11,926 nucleotides of DNA from positions 1 through 11,926 of the forward strand of contig JASFUT010000075.1 of NCBI GenBank assembly GCA_050050175.1. The letters run 5' to 3'. The position numbers and the translations under genes were made by a program. This stretch comes from CAVQCX01 sp050050175. Its GTDB lineage: Bacteria; Pseudomonadota; Gammaproteobacteria; Chromatiales; Chromatiaceae. Shown one piece after another: positions 1-6,842 of this stretch (the stretch's first letter is position 1; each line of letters begins with the position of its first letter). Below the pieces are notes generated by a model. That model was given only the letters and a program-made list of their open reading frames with translations, did not search any database and was not told where the DNA came from.

Positions 1-12
1 AGCGCCAGCCAA

Positions 13-372
13 ATGTCCGTTCCGCACCACGGCTGTCCCTATTGCGGGGGCACCATGCGAATCAGCAAGCTCACCTGCGAGGACTGCGGGGTGGCGGTTG
101 AAGCCACATTCGCCACACCCCGCCTCTACAGGTTGGGCGTGGAAGAGCAGCGCTTGGTCGAGATCTTCGTGCTGGCCAGCGGGAGCCTCAAGCGCACGGC
201 CGCGATCCTGGGCGTCTCCTATCCCACGGTGCGCAGCCGGCTCGACCGCCTGATCGAGCGGCTCCAGGCCGAGCAGGCCAGGGACGAGGACGAGAAGCGC
301 GCGGTTCTGGACGCGATCGAGGCGGGTCGCATCCCGCCAAAGCAGGGCATGCGGCTCATCGAGAATCTCTAG
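13..372 (+). CDS. DUF2089 family zinc-ribbon/HTH protein
   Basis: This is a 119-residue predicted cytoplasmic protein. Two CxxC pairs (Cys8/Cys11 in CPYCGG and Cys22/Cys25 in CEDCG) form a zinc ribbon. A helix-turn-helix follows at about residues 45-82 (SLKRTAAILGVSYPTVRSRL), resembling a sigma-factor region 4 or LuxR-type helix. A short amphipathic helix ends the protein (RAVLDAIEAGRIPPKQGMRL). This order matches DUF2089, whose members are presumed DNA-binding but whose targets are unknown to me. The stop codon lies one base before the next gene's ATG, so the two are almost certainly co-transcribed. Only 12 bases precede the ATG and that frame is open to the window edge, so a slightly earlier start cannot be excluded. 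The zinc ribbon so near the N-terminus makes the given start plausible. Confidence 0.85.
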   Translation: MSVPHHGCPYCGGTMRISKLTCEDCGVAVEATFATPRLYRLGVEEQRLVEIFVLASGSLKRTAAILGVSYPTVRSRLDRLIERLQAEQARDEDEKRAVLDAIEAGRIPPKQGMRLIENL

Positions 373-373
373 G

Positions 374-1330
374 ATGACCGAGCTCACCGACCAGGAACGC
401 ATAGAGCGCATGCTCGCCCAGGGCAAGCTCACCACCGACGAGGCCGAGCGCCTGCGGGGCGTCCTTTCCGCCCGCGACGAGCACGAGGCGCCCCTGCGCC
501 GGGCCGCGCGGCCGGCCCGGGAGCGGCGACGCCTGTGGCTCCTGCTCGGCTTCCTGGCGGCCTTCTTCGTCCTCGGTGCGGCAACCCACTGGCTGCTCAG
601 CGCGGGCGTGGGCGGGACCGGGGTACCCGTGGCTCAGACCTCGGAGGCCGATGTGCCCGAGGGGCGGCTGATCGATCTGTCCGGACTGACTGAAGAGAGG
701 ACCCAGACCATGAACCGTTCCCTTCCCCTGTCCCTCGGCATCCTGAGCGTCGGCGTGGTCGCAGTGCTGGCCGCCCTGGTGGCGATCCTCTACAACGGCC
801 TGGTGGGGGCGCGCGAGCAGGTCAATGCAGGCTGGGCACAGGTGGAGAACGTCTACCAGCGACGGCTGGACCTGGTGCCCCTGCTGGTGGATGCGGTGCA
901 GACCTACACCGAGCACGAGCGCGAGACCCTCACCGAGCTGACCCGGGCCCGTGCCGACGCGATCCAGGTGACGGGCACCCTCGGCAGCGACACGCCGCAG
1001 ACGGTCGAGCAGATCAAGGCGCTCGAGGCCTCGCAGGGCCGGGTCGAGTCCGCCCTCGCCCGCCTGTTCGCGGTGGTGGAGAACTATCCGGATCTCAAGG
1101 CCAGCCGCAACTTCGTGCGGCTGCAGGACCAGATCGAGGGGACGGAGAACCGCCTGGCCATCGAGCGGCGCAACTACAACGAGCTCTCGCGCCGCTACAA
1201 CACCAGGCTGCAGACCTTCCCGTCCAATATCATCGCGGACATGATGGCGTTCGAGTCGAAACCCTACTTCGAGGCGGAGTCGAAGGCGCTGAAGACGTTG
1301 GACGACCCCTTCGGGAGAAGGGGCGGGTGA
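374..1330 (+). CDS. LemA family protein with N-terminal SHOCT-like domain and extra membrane segment
   Basis: The 318-residue frame has two parts. Residues 1-112 hold a SHOCT-like helix (residues 8-30, with MLAQGKLTTDEAERL), an Arg-rich linker, a membrane segment (about 54-76) and a loop. Residues 113-318 form a complete LemA protein of normal length. It begins with a membrane anchor (about 118-140), followed by family motifs VNAGWAQVENVYQRR (150-164), DLVPLLV, ENYPDLKA (236-243), GTENRLAIERRNYNE and YNTRLQTFPSN. LemA proteins are membrane-anchored helical bundles of unclear function, often encoded beside TPM-domain proteins, as here. Codon use looks coding throughout. A well-spaced ribosome binding site precedes the internal ATG at 710, so a full fusion, a shorter LemA, or both may be made. 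LemA identity is firm; the long form is less certain. Confidence 0.88.
   Translation: MTELTDQERIERMLAQGKLTTDEAERLRGVLSARDEHEAPLRRAARPARERRRLWLLLGFLAAFFVLGAATHWLLSAGVGGTGVPVAQTSEADVPEGRLIDLSGLTEERTQTMNRSLPLSLGILSVGVVAVLAALVAILYNGLVGAREQVNAGWAQVENVYQRRLDLVPLLVDAVQTYTEHERETLTELTRARADAIQVTGTLGSDTPQTVEQIKALEASQGRVESALARLFAVVENYPDLKASRNFVRLQDQIEGTENRLAIERRNYNELSRRYNTRLQTFPSNIIADMMAFESKPYFEAESKALKTLDDPFGRRGG
694..712 (+). promoter_or_regulatory. Internal ribosome binding site and alternative start for LemA
   Basis: GAGAGGA at 694-701 lies 8 bases before an in-frame ATG at 710. Starting there gives a 206-residue protein with the architecture of a standalone LemA: a short N-terminus, one membrane anchor, then the helical domain. 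By contrast, the upstream ATG at 374 follows the DUF2089 stop immediately and has no clear Shine-Dalgarno sequence of its own, so it may depend on translational coupling. Both starts may be used. Confidence 0.5.
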
Positions 1331-1391
1331 GGACCCGCGGCGGCGTCCCGCGGCCTCCGACGCGCGCCCTGTCCACAGCGGGGGAAGCGCC

Positions 1392-3080
1392 ATGCGCAGA
1401 CCGTTGCTCGTCCTGATTCTCGGCGCAGCCGCGGCCCTGGGCGGCGCAGCGCTCTGGACTATCCTGGCCCTTGACCGCGGCGGGTCGGACGGACCCGCGG
1501 ACCTCGAGCCTTTCACGCTGGCCGCCCGGCCCCAGTCCGACCGGTACCTGTTCGACTACGCAGGGGTACTGCGGCACTACGAGGAGGGCGCCCACCACTT
1601 CCTGAGACGCATGGGCTCGCGCTTTCACATCGAGGCGCTGATCGTGAGCCTGGCCAGGCTTCCGGAAGGCCACAGCCTCGAGACGCTGGCGGTCGACCTG
1701 GTCAACCGCTGGCGCATCGGCGCCCGCCACGAGGGTCGCGGCCTGCTGCTCCTGCTCGTGGACGATACCCGGCAGGTGAAGCTGGAGGTGAGCTATCAGC
1801 TCGAGCCCGTGTTCACCGACGCGTTCAGCGGCTACGTGGAGGACCTCCAGCTCGGCCCCTATTATCGCGCCGGCGACATCGGCACCGGCCTGGTGGCGGT
1901 CATGGAGGAGATCGAGCGGCGTGCCGAGACCGAGGCCCAGGGCGACTACACGCCCGGGATGATTGCCCGGGCCGATGCCGAGCTCCTCGCCGGCGGTGCG
2001 GGGGCCCGGCGTGAGCTCGACCGATACGGGCGGGGGCGGGAGCAGGCACCCGCGGCGCTGGGCGGCCGGGGCGCCCGCTCACCCGCCGAGGCCTGGGAGG
2101 TCATGCTGACCAAGTGGGCCGGCGAGGGCGACGCCATAGAGACCGATCCGTATACGGCGATGACCCGCCTGGCGATGGGCGATCCGGACAGCCCGGATCC
2201 CCGCGCGGTCGAATGGCTGGACCACTGGCGCGACGCGGACTACCAGGTGCTGCGCCGCGACGGCCACGCGGTGATCTGGTTCGGCGCCGTGGACGGCTGG
2301 GAGAACGCGCCCTTCCTGTTCTGCGACACGGGCGACGGCTGGCGGTTCGACATCGTCCATCAGCGCCGCCTGGTGGTGATGGCCGAGAGTCCGAAATGGC
2401 AGGTGGCCCAGGGCCCCTACCCCTACGCCGGCCTCATGGACAAGGCCTGGCAGTCCACCGCCAAGGACCTGCCGCTCACGGGCGACGACCTCTACCGCTG
2501 CGCCGACGACCAGGCCATTGCCCGGCGCATGAGCGAGCTTCGGGCCGCGCTGGAGACCGATCCCGACGACGTGGAGGCGACCATCGGCCTGATGCGCCTG
2601 AACGTCGTCACCGGACGGCGGCCCAACCACGTGCGACCGCTCATTCAGCGCGCCAAGAAGCTCGCCCCGCAGCGCCCGGAGCCCTACCGATACGCCGCCA
2701 TATACAACGTCAACAGCTTCTTCCAGTACCGGACTGCCCTCAAGGAGATCGAGCGATACATCGAGCTGCGTCCCCGGGACCCCTTCGGCTACAGCGTCAA
2801 GGGGTTTCTCCACTACCGTCTCGGGGACTACAAGGCGTCCATCGCGGCGCTGGAAGACGCGGTGGAGCTCGACGAGGACAACGGCTACGCCTACGCCCTG
2901 ATGGCCCGGGATTATGCCCTGCTGCACCGCAGCGCGAACGACCTGATGAAGGCCCGCTACCGCGACAAGGCGCTGGAGATGCGCGACCGGGCGGCCCGCG
3001 TAGGGGCGCCCGAAGCGCAGCGGTTGGCCTGGCTGGATGCCTGGCTCACGCGGCGATTGGGAAATCCCGGCAGGGACTGA
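1392..3080 (+). CDS. TPM-domain (YgcG-type) membrane-anchored protein with C-terminal TPR repeats
   Basis: The 562-residue protein starts with a positively charged hydrophobic segment (residues 1-26) that acts as a signal peptide or anchor, so the rest is probably periplasmic. Residues about 50-178 are a TPM domain: FDYAGVL at the start, then NRWRIGARHEGRGLLLLLVDD, KLEVSYQLEPVFTDAF and a closing PYYRAGDIGTGL segment. Residues about 232-345 form a Trp-rich globular region I do not recognise. Residues about 372-545 look like tetratricopeptide repeats, clearest at 433-510 (ALKEIERYIELRPRDPFGY and ASIAALEDAVELDEDNGYAY). Usual family members end in a Gly-rich tail and membrane helix; this one replaces that with TPRs. 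The neighbouring LemA gene, 61 bases upstream, supports a shared envelope role. Biochemical activity is unknown. The ATG has only a weak purine-rich site (GGGGAAG). Confidence 0.8.
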   Translation: MRRPLLVLILGAAAALGGAALWTILALDRGGSDGPADLEPFTLAARPQSDRYLFDYAGVLRHYEEGAHHFLRRMGSRFHIEALIVSLARLPEGHSLETLAVDLVNRWRIGARHEGRGLLLLLVDDTRQVKLEVSYQLEPVFTDAFSGYVEDLQLGPYYRAGDIGTGLVAVMEEIERRAETEAQGDYTPGMIARADAELLAGGAGARRELDRYGRGREQAPAALGGRGARSPAEAWEVMLTKWAGEGDAIETDPYTAMTRLAMGDPDSPDPRAVEWLDHWRDADYQVLRRDGHAVIWFGAVDGWENAPFLFCDTGDGWRFDIVHQRRLVVMAESPKWQVAQGPYPYAGLMDKAWQSTAKDLPLTGDDLYRCADDQAIARRMSELRAALETDPDDVEATIGLMRLNVVTGRRPNHVRPLIQRAKKLAPQRPEPYRYAAIYNVNSFFQYRTALKEIERYIELRPRDPFGYSVKGFLHYRLGDYKASIAALEDAVELDEDNGYAYALMARDYALLHRSANDLMKARYRDKALEMRDRAARVGAPEAQRLAWLDAWLTRRLGNPGRD

Positions 3081-3241
3081 ACCAGACCCCCGCGCAGCCT
3101 CCCGCAGGCGCCCCGTCGCGGCCGCTCATGGCCCGCCCGGGCAGTGTCCGGCCACCGGCTGAGAGCCTCTGATCAGCGGGTGTCGCGACCGCGCACGCCC
3201 CGCGGCCGGCGGACCCACGCCGCTCCGTCAGGAGCTCGAGC

Positions 3242-3760
3242 TCATGCGGCGCCCGCTTCCGCCCTGAGGGCCTCCAGCATCCGGTCGATGAAGACCGGCA
3301 GGTCGTCGGGCTGCCGGGAGGTGATGAAGTTGCCGTCCGTGACCACTTCCTCGTCCACGTAGCGGGCCCCGGCGTCCTCGAGCTCCCTGCCGACCGACTT
3401 GTAGCTCGTCATGGTCCGACCTTCGGCGAGGCCCGCCGAGATGAGGATCTGCGGACCGTGGCAGATGGCCGCCACAGGCTTGCCGCTGCCGGCAAAGGTC
3501 CGTGCCAGATCAAGTACCGCCGGGGACTCACGGAGACGGGCAGGCGCCTTGCCGCCGGGCAGGAGCAGCATGTCGTACCCCGCGGAATCGACGTCGGTCA
3601 CGGCCAGGCCCGCCCGCACCTCGGTGCCCTTCTTCCCGGTGATGATCCCGGCCTCCAGGGAGGCGATGTCCACGTCGATGCCCTGCTGCTGCAGGGCCTC
3701 GACCGGGCGGGTCAGCTCACTGTCCTCGAAGTTGTCGGCACTGATCACCAGCACTCTCAT
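3242..3760 (-). CDS. DJ-1/PfpI family protein (type 1 glutamine amidotransferase-like)
   Basis: The 172 residues match the usual length of PfpI/YhbO-type proteins. The nucleophile elbow AAICHGPQIL places Cys100 and His101 at the positions used by archaeal PfpI. FEDSEL near the N-terminus supplies the conserved acidic residue, and MLLLPGGKAPARLR (64-77) is the family GG loop. TSYKSVGRELEDAGARYVD and DGNFITSRQPDDLPVF are also characteristic. Family members are variously described as intracellular proteases, glyoxalase III-type enzymes or protein/nucleotide deglycases acting in stress defence; the sequence does not decide between these. A clear AGGAG (3767-3771) sits 6 bases before the ATG. The gene converges on the TPM gene and lies 268 bases downstream of apgM on the same strand, so it probably has its own promoter. 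Confidence 0.93.
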   Translation of the reverse strand: MRVLVISADNFEDSELTRPVEALQQQGIDVDIASLEAGIITGKKGTEVRAGLAVTDVDSAGYDMLLLPGGKAPARLRESPAVLDLARTFAGSGKPVAAICHGPQILISAGLAEGRTMTSYKSVGRELEDAGARYVDEEVVTDGNFITSRQPDDLPVFIDRMLEALRAEAGAA

Positions 3761-3796
3761 GGCTCGCTCCTCGCTCTGTCATATCCGGTGGCTCAC

Positions 3797-4010
3797 GGCC
3801 GCATCGCGGCCCCTTTCCCGTTGGACCCGCGGACGGACGCGGGGACTCCCGCGCAGAAGCCGCGGCCTCGGGGACTCACCGGTGCGAGCAATTCGCGGTC
3901 CAGCCTGAATCGGCGGCCGTCCCGGGACCCCCGGAGCGACCTCGCAGCCCGCCAGGCCCGCAAATCCGCCGCCGGTGGGGGCAATGCCCCGAACCGCCCG
4001 GCGGGCCGGG
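3797..4010. other. Intergenic region with several GC-rich hairpins between apgM and the PfpI gene
   Basis: The gap between apgM and the PfpI gene contains no convincing gene but several short perfect inverted repeats. These are GGCCGC/GCGGCC around ATC (3797-3811), CGCGGG/CCCGCG around GACT (3838-3853), GGGGC/GCCCC around AAT (3978-3990) and CCCG/CGGG (3997-4010). None is followed by a T tract on the - strand, so these are not canonical intrinsic terminators. One or more could end apgM transcription with Rho or act as 3' stabilisers. Short GC palindromes are also expected by chance at this base composition. Confidence 0.3.
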
Positions 4011-4028
4011 GGCTGCATGAACCGCCGC

Positions 4029-5240
4029 TCAGGCCCCGAACTTCTGCAGCCGCCCGGCATTCGCCAGGGCGATACCCAGCAGGTGCATGCCCGGGCGCAG
4101 GGACAGAGCACCGTTGAGGCAGGACCTCTCGTCGAATCGCTCCGCCGCGTCCCGGCGCACGTTGGGCCCGTGGAGCAGGACCGGGACCGGGTGCCAGCTG
4201 TGGGCCGACATGGCGGCCGGGGTGGAGTGGTCGCCGGTGACCACGAGCACGTCGGGCCGGACTCCGAGCAGCCTGGGCAGCTGCCGGTCCACCTCCTCGA
4301 TGACCGCCGCCTTGCGCGCCAGGTCCCCGTCCTCGCCGGCGGAGTCCGTACCCTTGACGTGGATGAAGTAGAAGTCGTGGCCATCGTCGTATCGCTCCTC
4401 GAAGGTCCGGAACAGACTCGCGGTATCCGACGGGGCGTCGATCACGTCCATGCCCAGCAGCCGGCTCAGCCCGCGGTACATCGGATAGCCGGCGATGCAC
4501 AGGCCCTTCAGGCCGAACCGCTCCTCCATGCCTCGCAGCGCCTGATGCAGCTGGAACCCGCGCAGCAGCAGCCCGTTGGCCGGCTCCTCCCCGGCCAGCG
4601 CGGCGTGGGCCTGCTTCACGAACGCCTGCAGCAGGCGGGCACTCTTCTCCGCGCCTTCGGATCGGGCCTCCACGGGGCGCGGGGCGACCCCCGTGGCCTG
4701 GGGATCGGTGTCCGTAAGGTCGTCGCTCAGGCCCCCCGCCCGCAGGATCAGCACGGCACGGTGATCCGCCTCGGTCTCGAAGAAGACCTCGCCGTCGAAG
4801 TCCAGGTCCACCGCATCCAGCACCTTGCGGCACAGCCGGCGGTTGAGCTCGGTGGGGATGCGCCCGGCGCGGCGGTCCGTGACCTCACCCTCGGCGTTCA
4901 GGGTGGCGAAGTTGACCCGGGCCGCCAGATCGCCGTGGCGCAGCGGGAAGTCGATGCCCAGCGCGGACAGCACGCCGCGGCCGATGCGGTAGCGCAGCGG
5001 GTCGTAGCCGAAGAGCGCCAGATGCCCCGCCCCGCTCCCGGGGGTGATGCCGGGTCCCACCATCTCCAGCAGGCCGCAGGAGGACTCCCCGGCCAGGCGG
5101 TCCAGATTGGGTGAGTCCGCCGTCTCCAGGGCGGTGAGGCCGGTGCTGGGATGGGGCGAGCCGCCCAGGCCGTCCATGACCAGGTAGACGATGCGCCCGC
5201 CGTCCTTGACGAGCTCCTCCCAAACGTCGGTGATGTCCAT
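4029..5240 (-). CDS. apgM: 2,3-bisphosphoglycerate-independent phosphoglycerate mutase, archaeal type
   Basis: The 403-residue protein belongs to the alkaline phosphatase superfamily and interconverts 3- and 2-phosphoglycerate in glycolysis and gluconeogenesis without a bisphosphoglycerate cofactor. YLVMDGLGG gives metal ligand Asp23. TPGSGAGHLALFGYDP (66-81) carries the probable phospho-acceptor Ser69. KGTDSAGEDGD (296-306), GDHSTP (336-341) and HSWHPVPVLL (347-356) supply the remaining metal-site Asp and His residues. RIGRGVLSALG and IAGYPMYRGLSRLLG are typical of ApgM rather than the longer (about 510-residue) GpmI. Length matches ApgM. It is not near other glycolytic genes here. A purine stretch (GGGGAC) lies about 10 bases before the ATG, and the gene diverges from the TIGR01777 gene across about 180 bases. 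Confidence 0.95.
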   Translation of the reverse strand: MDITDVWEELVKDGGRIVYLVMDGLGGSPHPSTGLTALETADSPNLDRLAGESSCGLLEMVGPGITPGSGAGHLALFGYDPLRYRIGRGVLSALGIDFPLRHGDLAARVNFATLNAEGEVTDRRAGRIPTELNRRLCRKVLDAVDLDFDGEVFFETEADHRAVLILRAGGLSDDLTDTDPQATGVAPRPVEARSEGAEKSARLLQAFVKQAHAALAGEEPANGLLLRGFQLHQALRGMEERFGLKGLCIAGYPMYRGLSRLLGMDVIDAPSDTASLFRTFEERYDDGHDFYFIHVKGTDSAGEDGDLARKAAVIEEVDRQLPRLLGVRPDVLVVTGDHSTPAAMSAHSWHPVPVLLHGPNVRRDAAERFDERSCLNGALSLRPGMHLLGIALANAGRLQKFGA

Positions 5241-5422
5241 CTTCAGGTCCCCGCTATCGAATTCGGATCACGTCCGGTGAGCATAAGCCATCCCGGCCTC
5301 GCAGAAGGCGTCTGCGGCGCGATGCCGCCCGCCGTACCGCCTAACCGGCTGCGCCGGCCGGCGCCCGACCCGTGTGGCGAGAGAGCGGCATCGGCCGTCG
5401 TCCGGGGGGCTAGACTCCCGGC

Positions 5423-6358
5423 ATGACCCGCACGAAGAGCCAGGACCTGCCCGGTCACGTGCTGATCACCGGCGGCACGGGCTTCATCGGCACCGCGCTG
5501 GCGGAGCGCTGCCTCGAGTCGGGCATCCGGGTCACCGTGCTGACCCGGGACCGCCGCCGTGCCCTGGCGCATTTCAAGGGACGCGTCGCCGCGGTGGAAG
5601 AGCTCACCGAGCTCCACGGGGACTCCGCCCCGGAGGTCGTCGTCAATCTCGCGGGCAAGAACCTGGCGAGCGAGCGCTGGAACGCACGGGTCAGGCAGGC
5701 ACTGATCGACAGCCGCGTGGGGACCACGGAGCGGGTGATCGCCTATATCGCCAAGGCCCGCCGCAGGCCGGCCCTGCTCATCAGCGGCTCCGCGGTGGGG
5801 TACTACGGGGCCCGCGGCGGCGAGGCCCTGACGGAGTCCGACCCGCCCGGCGAAGAGTATCAATCGCTCCTGTGCCGGCAGTGGGAGGACGCTGCGCTGA
5901 AGGCCGAGCGATACGGCGTACGGGTATGCATCTCCCGAACCGGCGCCGTGATGGGGCCGGGAGGCGGGCCGCTCTCCGGGCTGACGCCGGCCTTCCGCAA
6001 GGGCCTGGGCGCCGTGGCCGGCCCCGGCGATCAGTGGATCTCCTGGATTCATCTCGACGACCTGATCGCCATCTTTCTCGACTTCATGCGCGACCGAACC
6101 GCTTCAGGGCCCTTCAACAACACCGCCCCGCAGCCGGTCACCAATCGCGCCCTGGCCGGGACGCTGGGGGAGCTTCTGAGCCGACCGGTCCTGCTTCGGG
6201 TGCCGGGCTGGGTGCTGCGCGTGCTGATGGGGGAGATGGCGCACCTGTATCTGACCGGACAGAAGGTAATCCCCGAGCGCCATCTTCAGGCCCGGCGGCA
6301 CTACCGCTACCCGGATATCCGCTCGGCGCTGCGGGCCGCGCTGGCCGGGGACGGTTGA
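5423..6358 (+). CDS. TIGR01777 family NAD(P)-binding oxidoreductase (epimerase/SDR-like)
   Basis: The 311-residue protein has an N-terminal Rossmann fold, with the dinucleotide motif LITGGTGFIGTAL (residues 14-26) and TRDRR after the second strand. Signatures of the TIGR01777/YfcH/SDR39U1 family follow: NLAGKNLASERWN (75-87), SRVGTT, LISGSAVGYYGARGGE (119-134), CRQWEDAALKAE and WISWIHLDDL (205-214). The C-terminus (about 238-308) is the DUF1731-type tail, including LTGQKVIPERHLQA. Members are near-ubiquitous, but their substrate is unknown and a link to cell division is historical only. No Shine-Dalgarno sequence precedes the ATG. TAGACT at 5411-5416 ends 6 bases before it, so the message could be leaderless. 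It converges on sufU with a 16-base gap. Confidence 0.92.
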   Translation: MTRTKSQDLPGHVLITGGTGFIGTALAERCLESGIRVTVLTRDRRRALAHFKGRVAAVEELTELHGDSAPEVVVNLAGKNLASERWNARVRQALIDSRVGTTERVIAYIAKARRRPALLISGSAVGYYGARGGEALTESDPPGEEYQSLLCRQWEDAALKAERYGVRVCISRTGAVMGPGGGPLSGLTPAFRKGLGAVAGPGDQWISWIHLDDLIAIFLDFMRDRTASGPFNNTAPQPVTNRALAGTLGELLSRPVLLRVPGWVLRVLMGEMAHLYLTGQKVIPERHLQARRHYRYPDIRSALRAALAGDG

Positions 6359-6374
6359 GCGGGCGCGGCGGTGC

Positions 6375-6842
6375 TCACTCGGTCGTGACCCATTCGTCGT
6401 CCCGGCCCTCGAGGGCAGCCTTGAGGGCGTGCCAGCTGAGGGTGGCACACTTCACGCGCATGGGATAACGGCGCACCCCGGCCAGGGCCGCCAGGTCGCC
6501 CAAAGCCTCCCAGTCCACCGCCTGGTCCGCCTCGGCGTGCTCCCCGGTCAGAGCCGCGTGCACCGTCTCGAAGAGCCGCTCGGCCTCCTCCACCGTGGCT
6601 CCCTTGAGCCGCTGGGTGAGCAGGGAGGCGGACGCAACCGAGATGGCGCAGCCGCTGCCCTGAAAGCTGACGTCCACGATCCGGTCGCCTTCCAGCTTGA
6701 GGAAGATCTCCAGCCGGTCCCCGCACAGGGGGTTGTCGGCCTCCACGCGACGGGTGGCATCCGCCATCGGGCGAAAGTTCGCCGGATGGCGGTTGTGGTC
6801 CAGGATGATCTCCTGGTAGAGGTCTTCGAGGCCCTCGCTCAT
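6375..6842 (-). CDS. sufU: SufU-type Fe-S cluster assembly / sulfur transfer protein
   Basis: The 155-residue protein has an IscU-like fold. The zinc/sulfur site residues are all present: Cys40 and Asp42 in NPLCGD, Cys65 in QGSGCAIS and Cys132 in MRVKCATLSWHAL. The extra segment before the last cysteine (about 98-125, LTGEHAEADQAVDWEALGDL) and absence of the IscU LPPVK motif place it with SufU rather than IscU. SufU accepts persulfide sulfur from SufS and stimulates it; it is cytoplasmic. Its ATG overlaps the sufS stop as ATGA, showing tight translational coupling and supporting a working SufS-SufU pair. It is the last gene of this unit. Confidence 0.94.
   Translation of the reverse strand: MSEGLEDLYQEIILDHNRHPANFRPMADATRRVEADNPLCGDRLEIFLKLEGDRIVDVSFQGSGCAISVASASLLTQRLKGATVEEAERLFETVHAALTGEHAEADQAVDWEALGDLAALAGVRRYPMRVKCATLSWHALKAALEGRDDEWVTTE

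Noticed and set aside
356..1516. Long - strand ORF opposite the LemA gene
   Set aside because: It is a GC-rich shadow frame with no recognisable domain, and the + strand encodes conserved LemA motifs.
3793..4833. Long - strand ORFs overlapping apgM and the downstream gap
   Set aside because: They are alternative frames of apgM, rich in Arg, Gly and Pro, with no domain; ApgM motifs are in the other frame.
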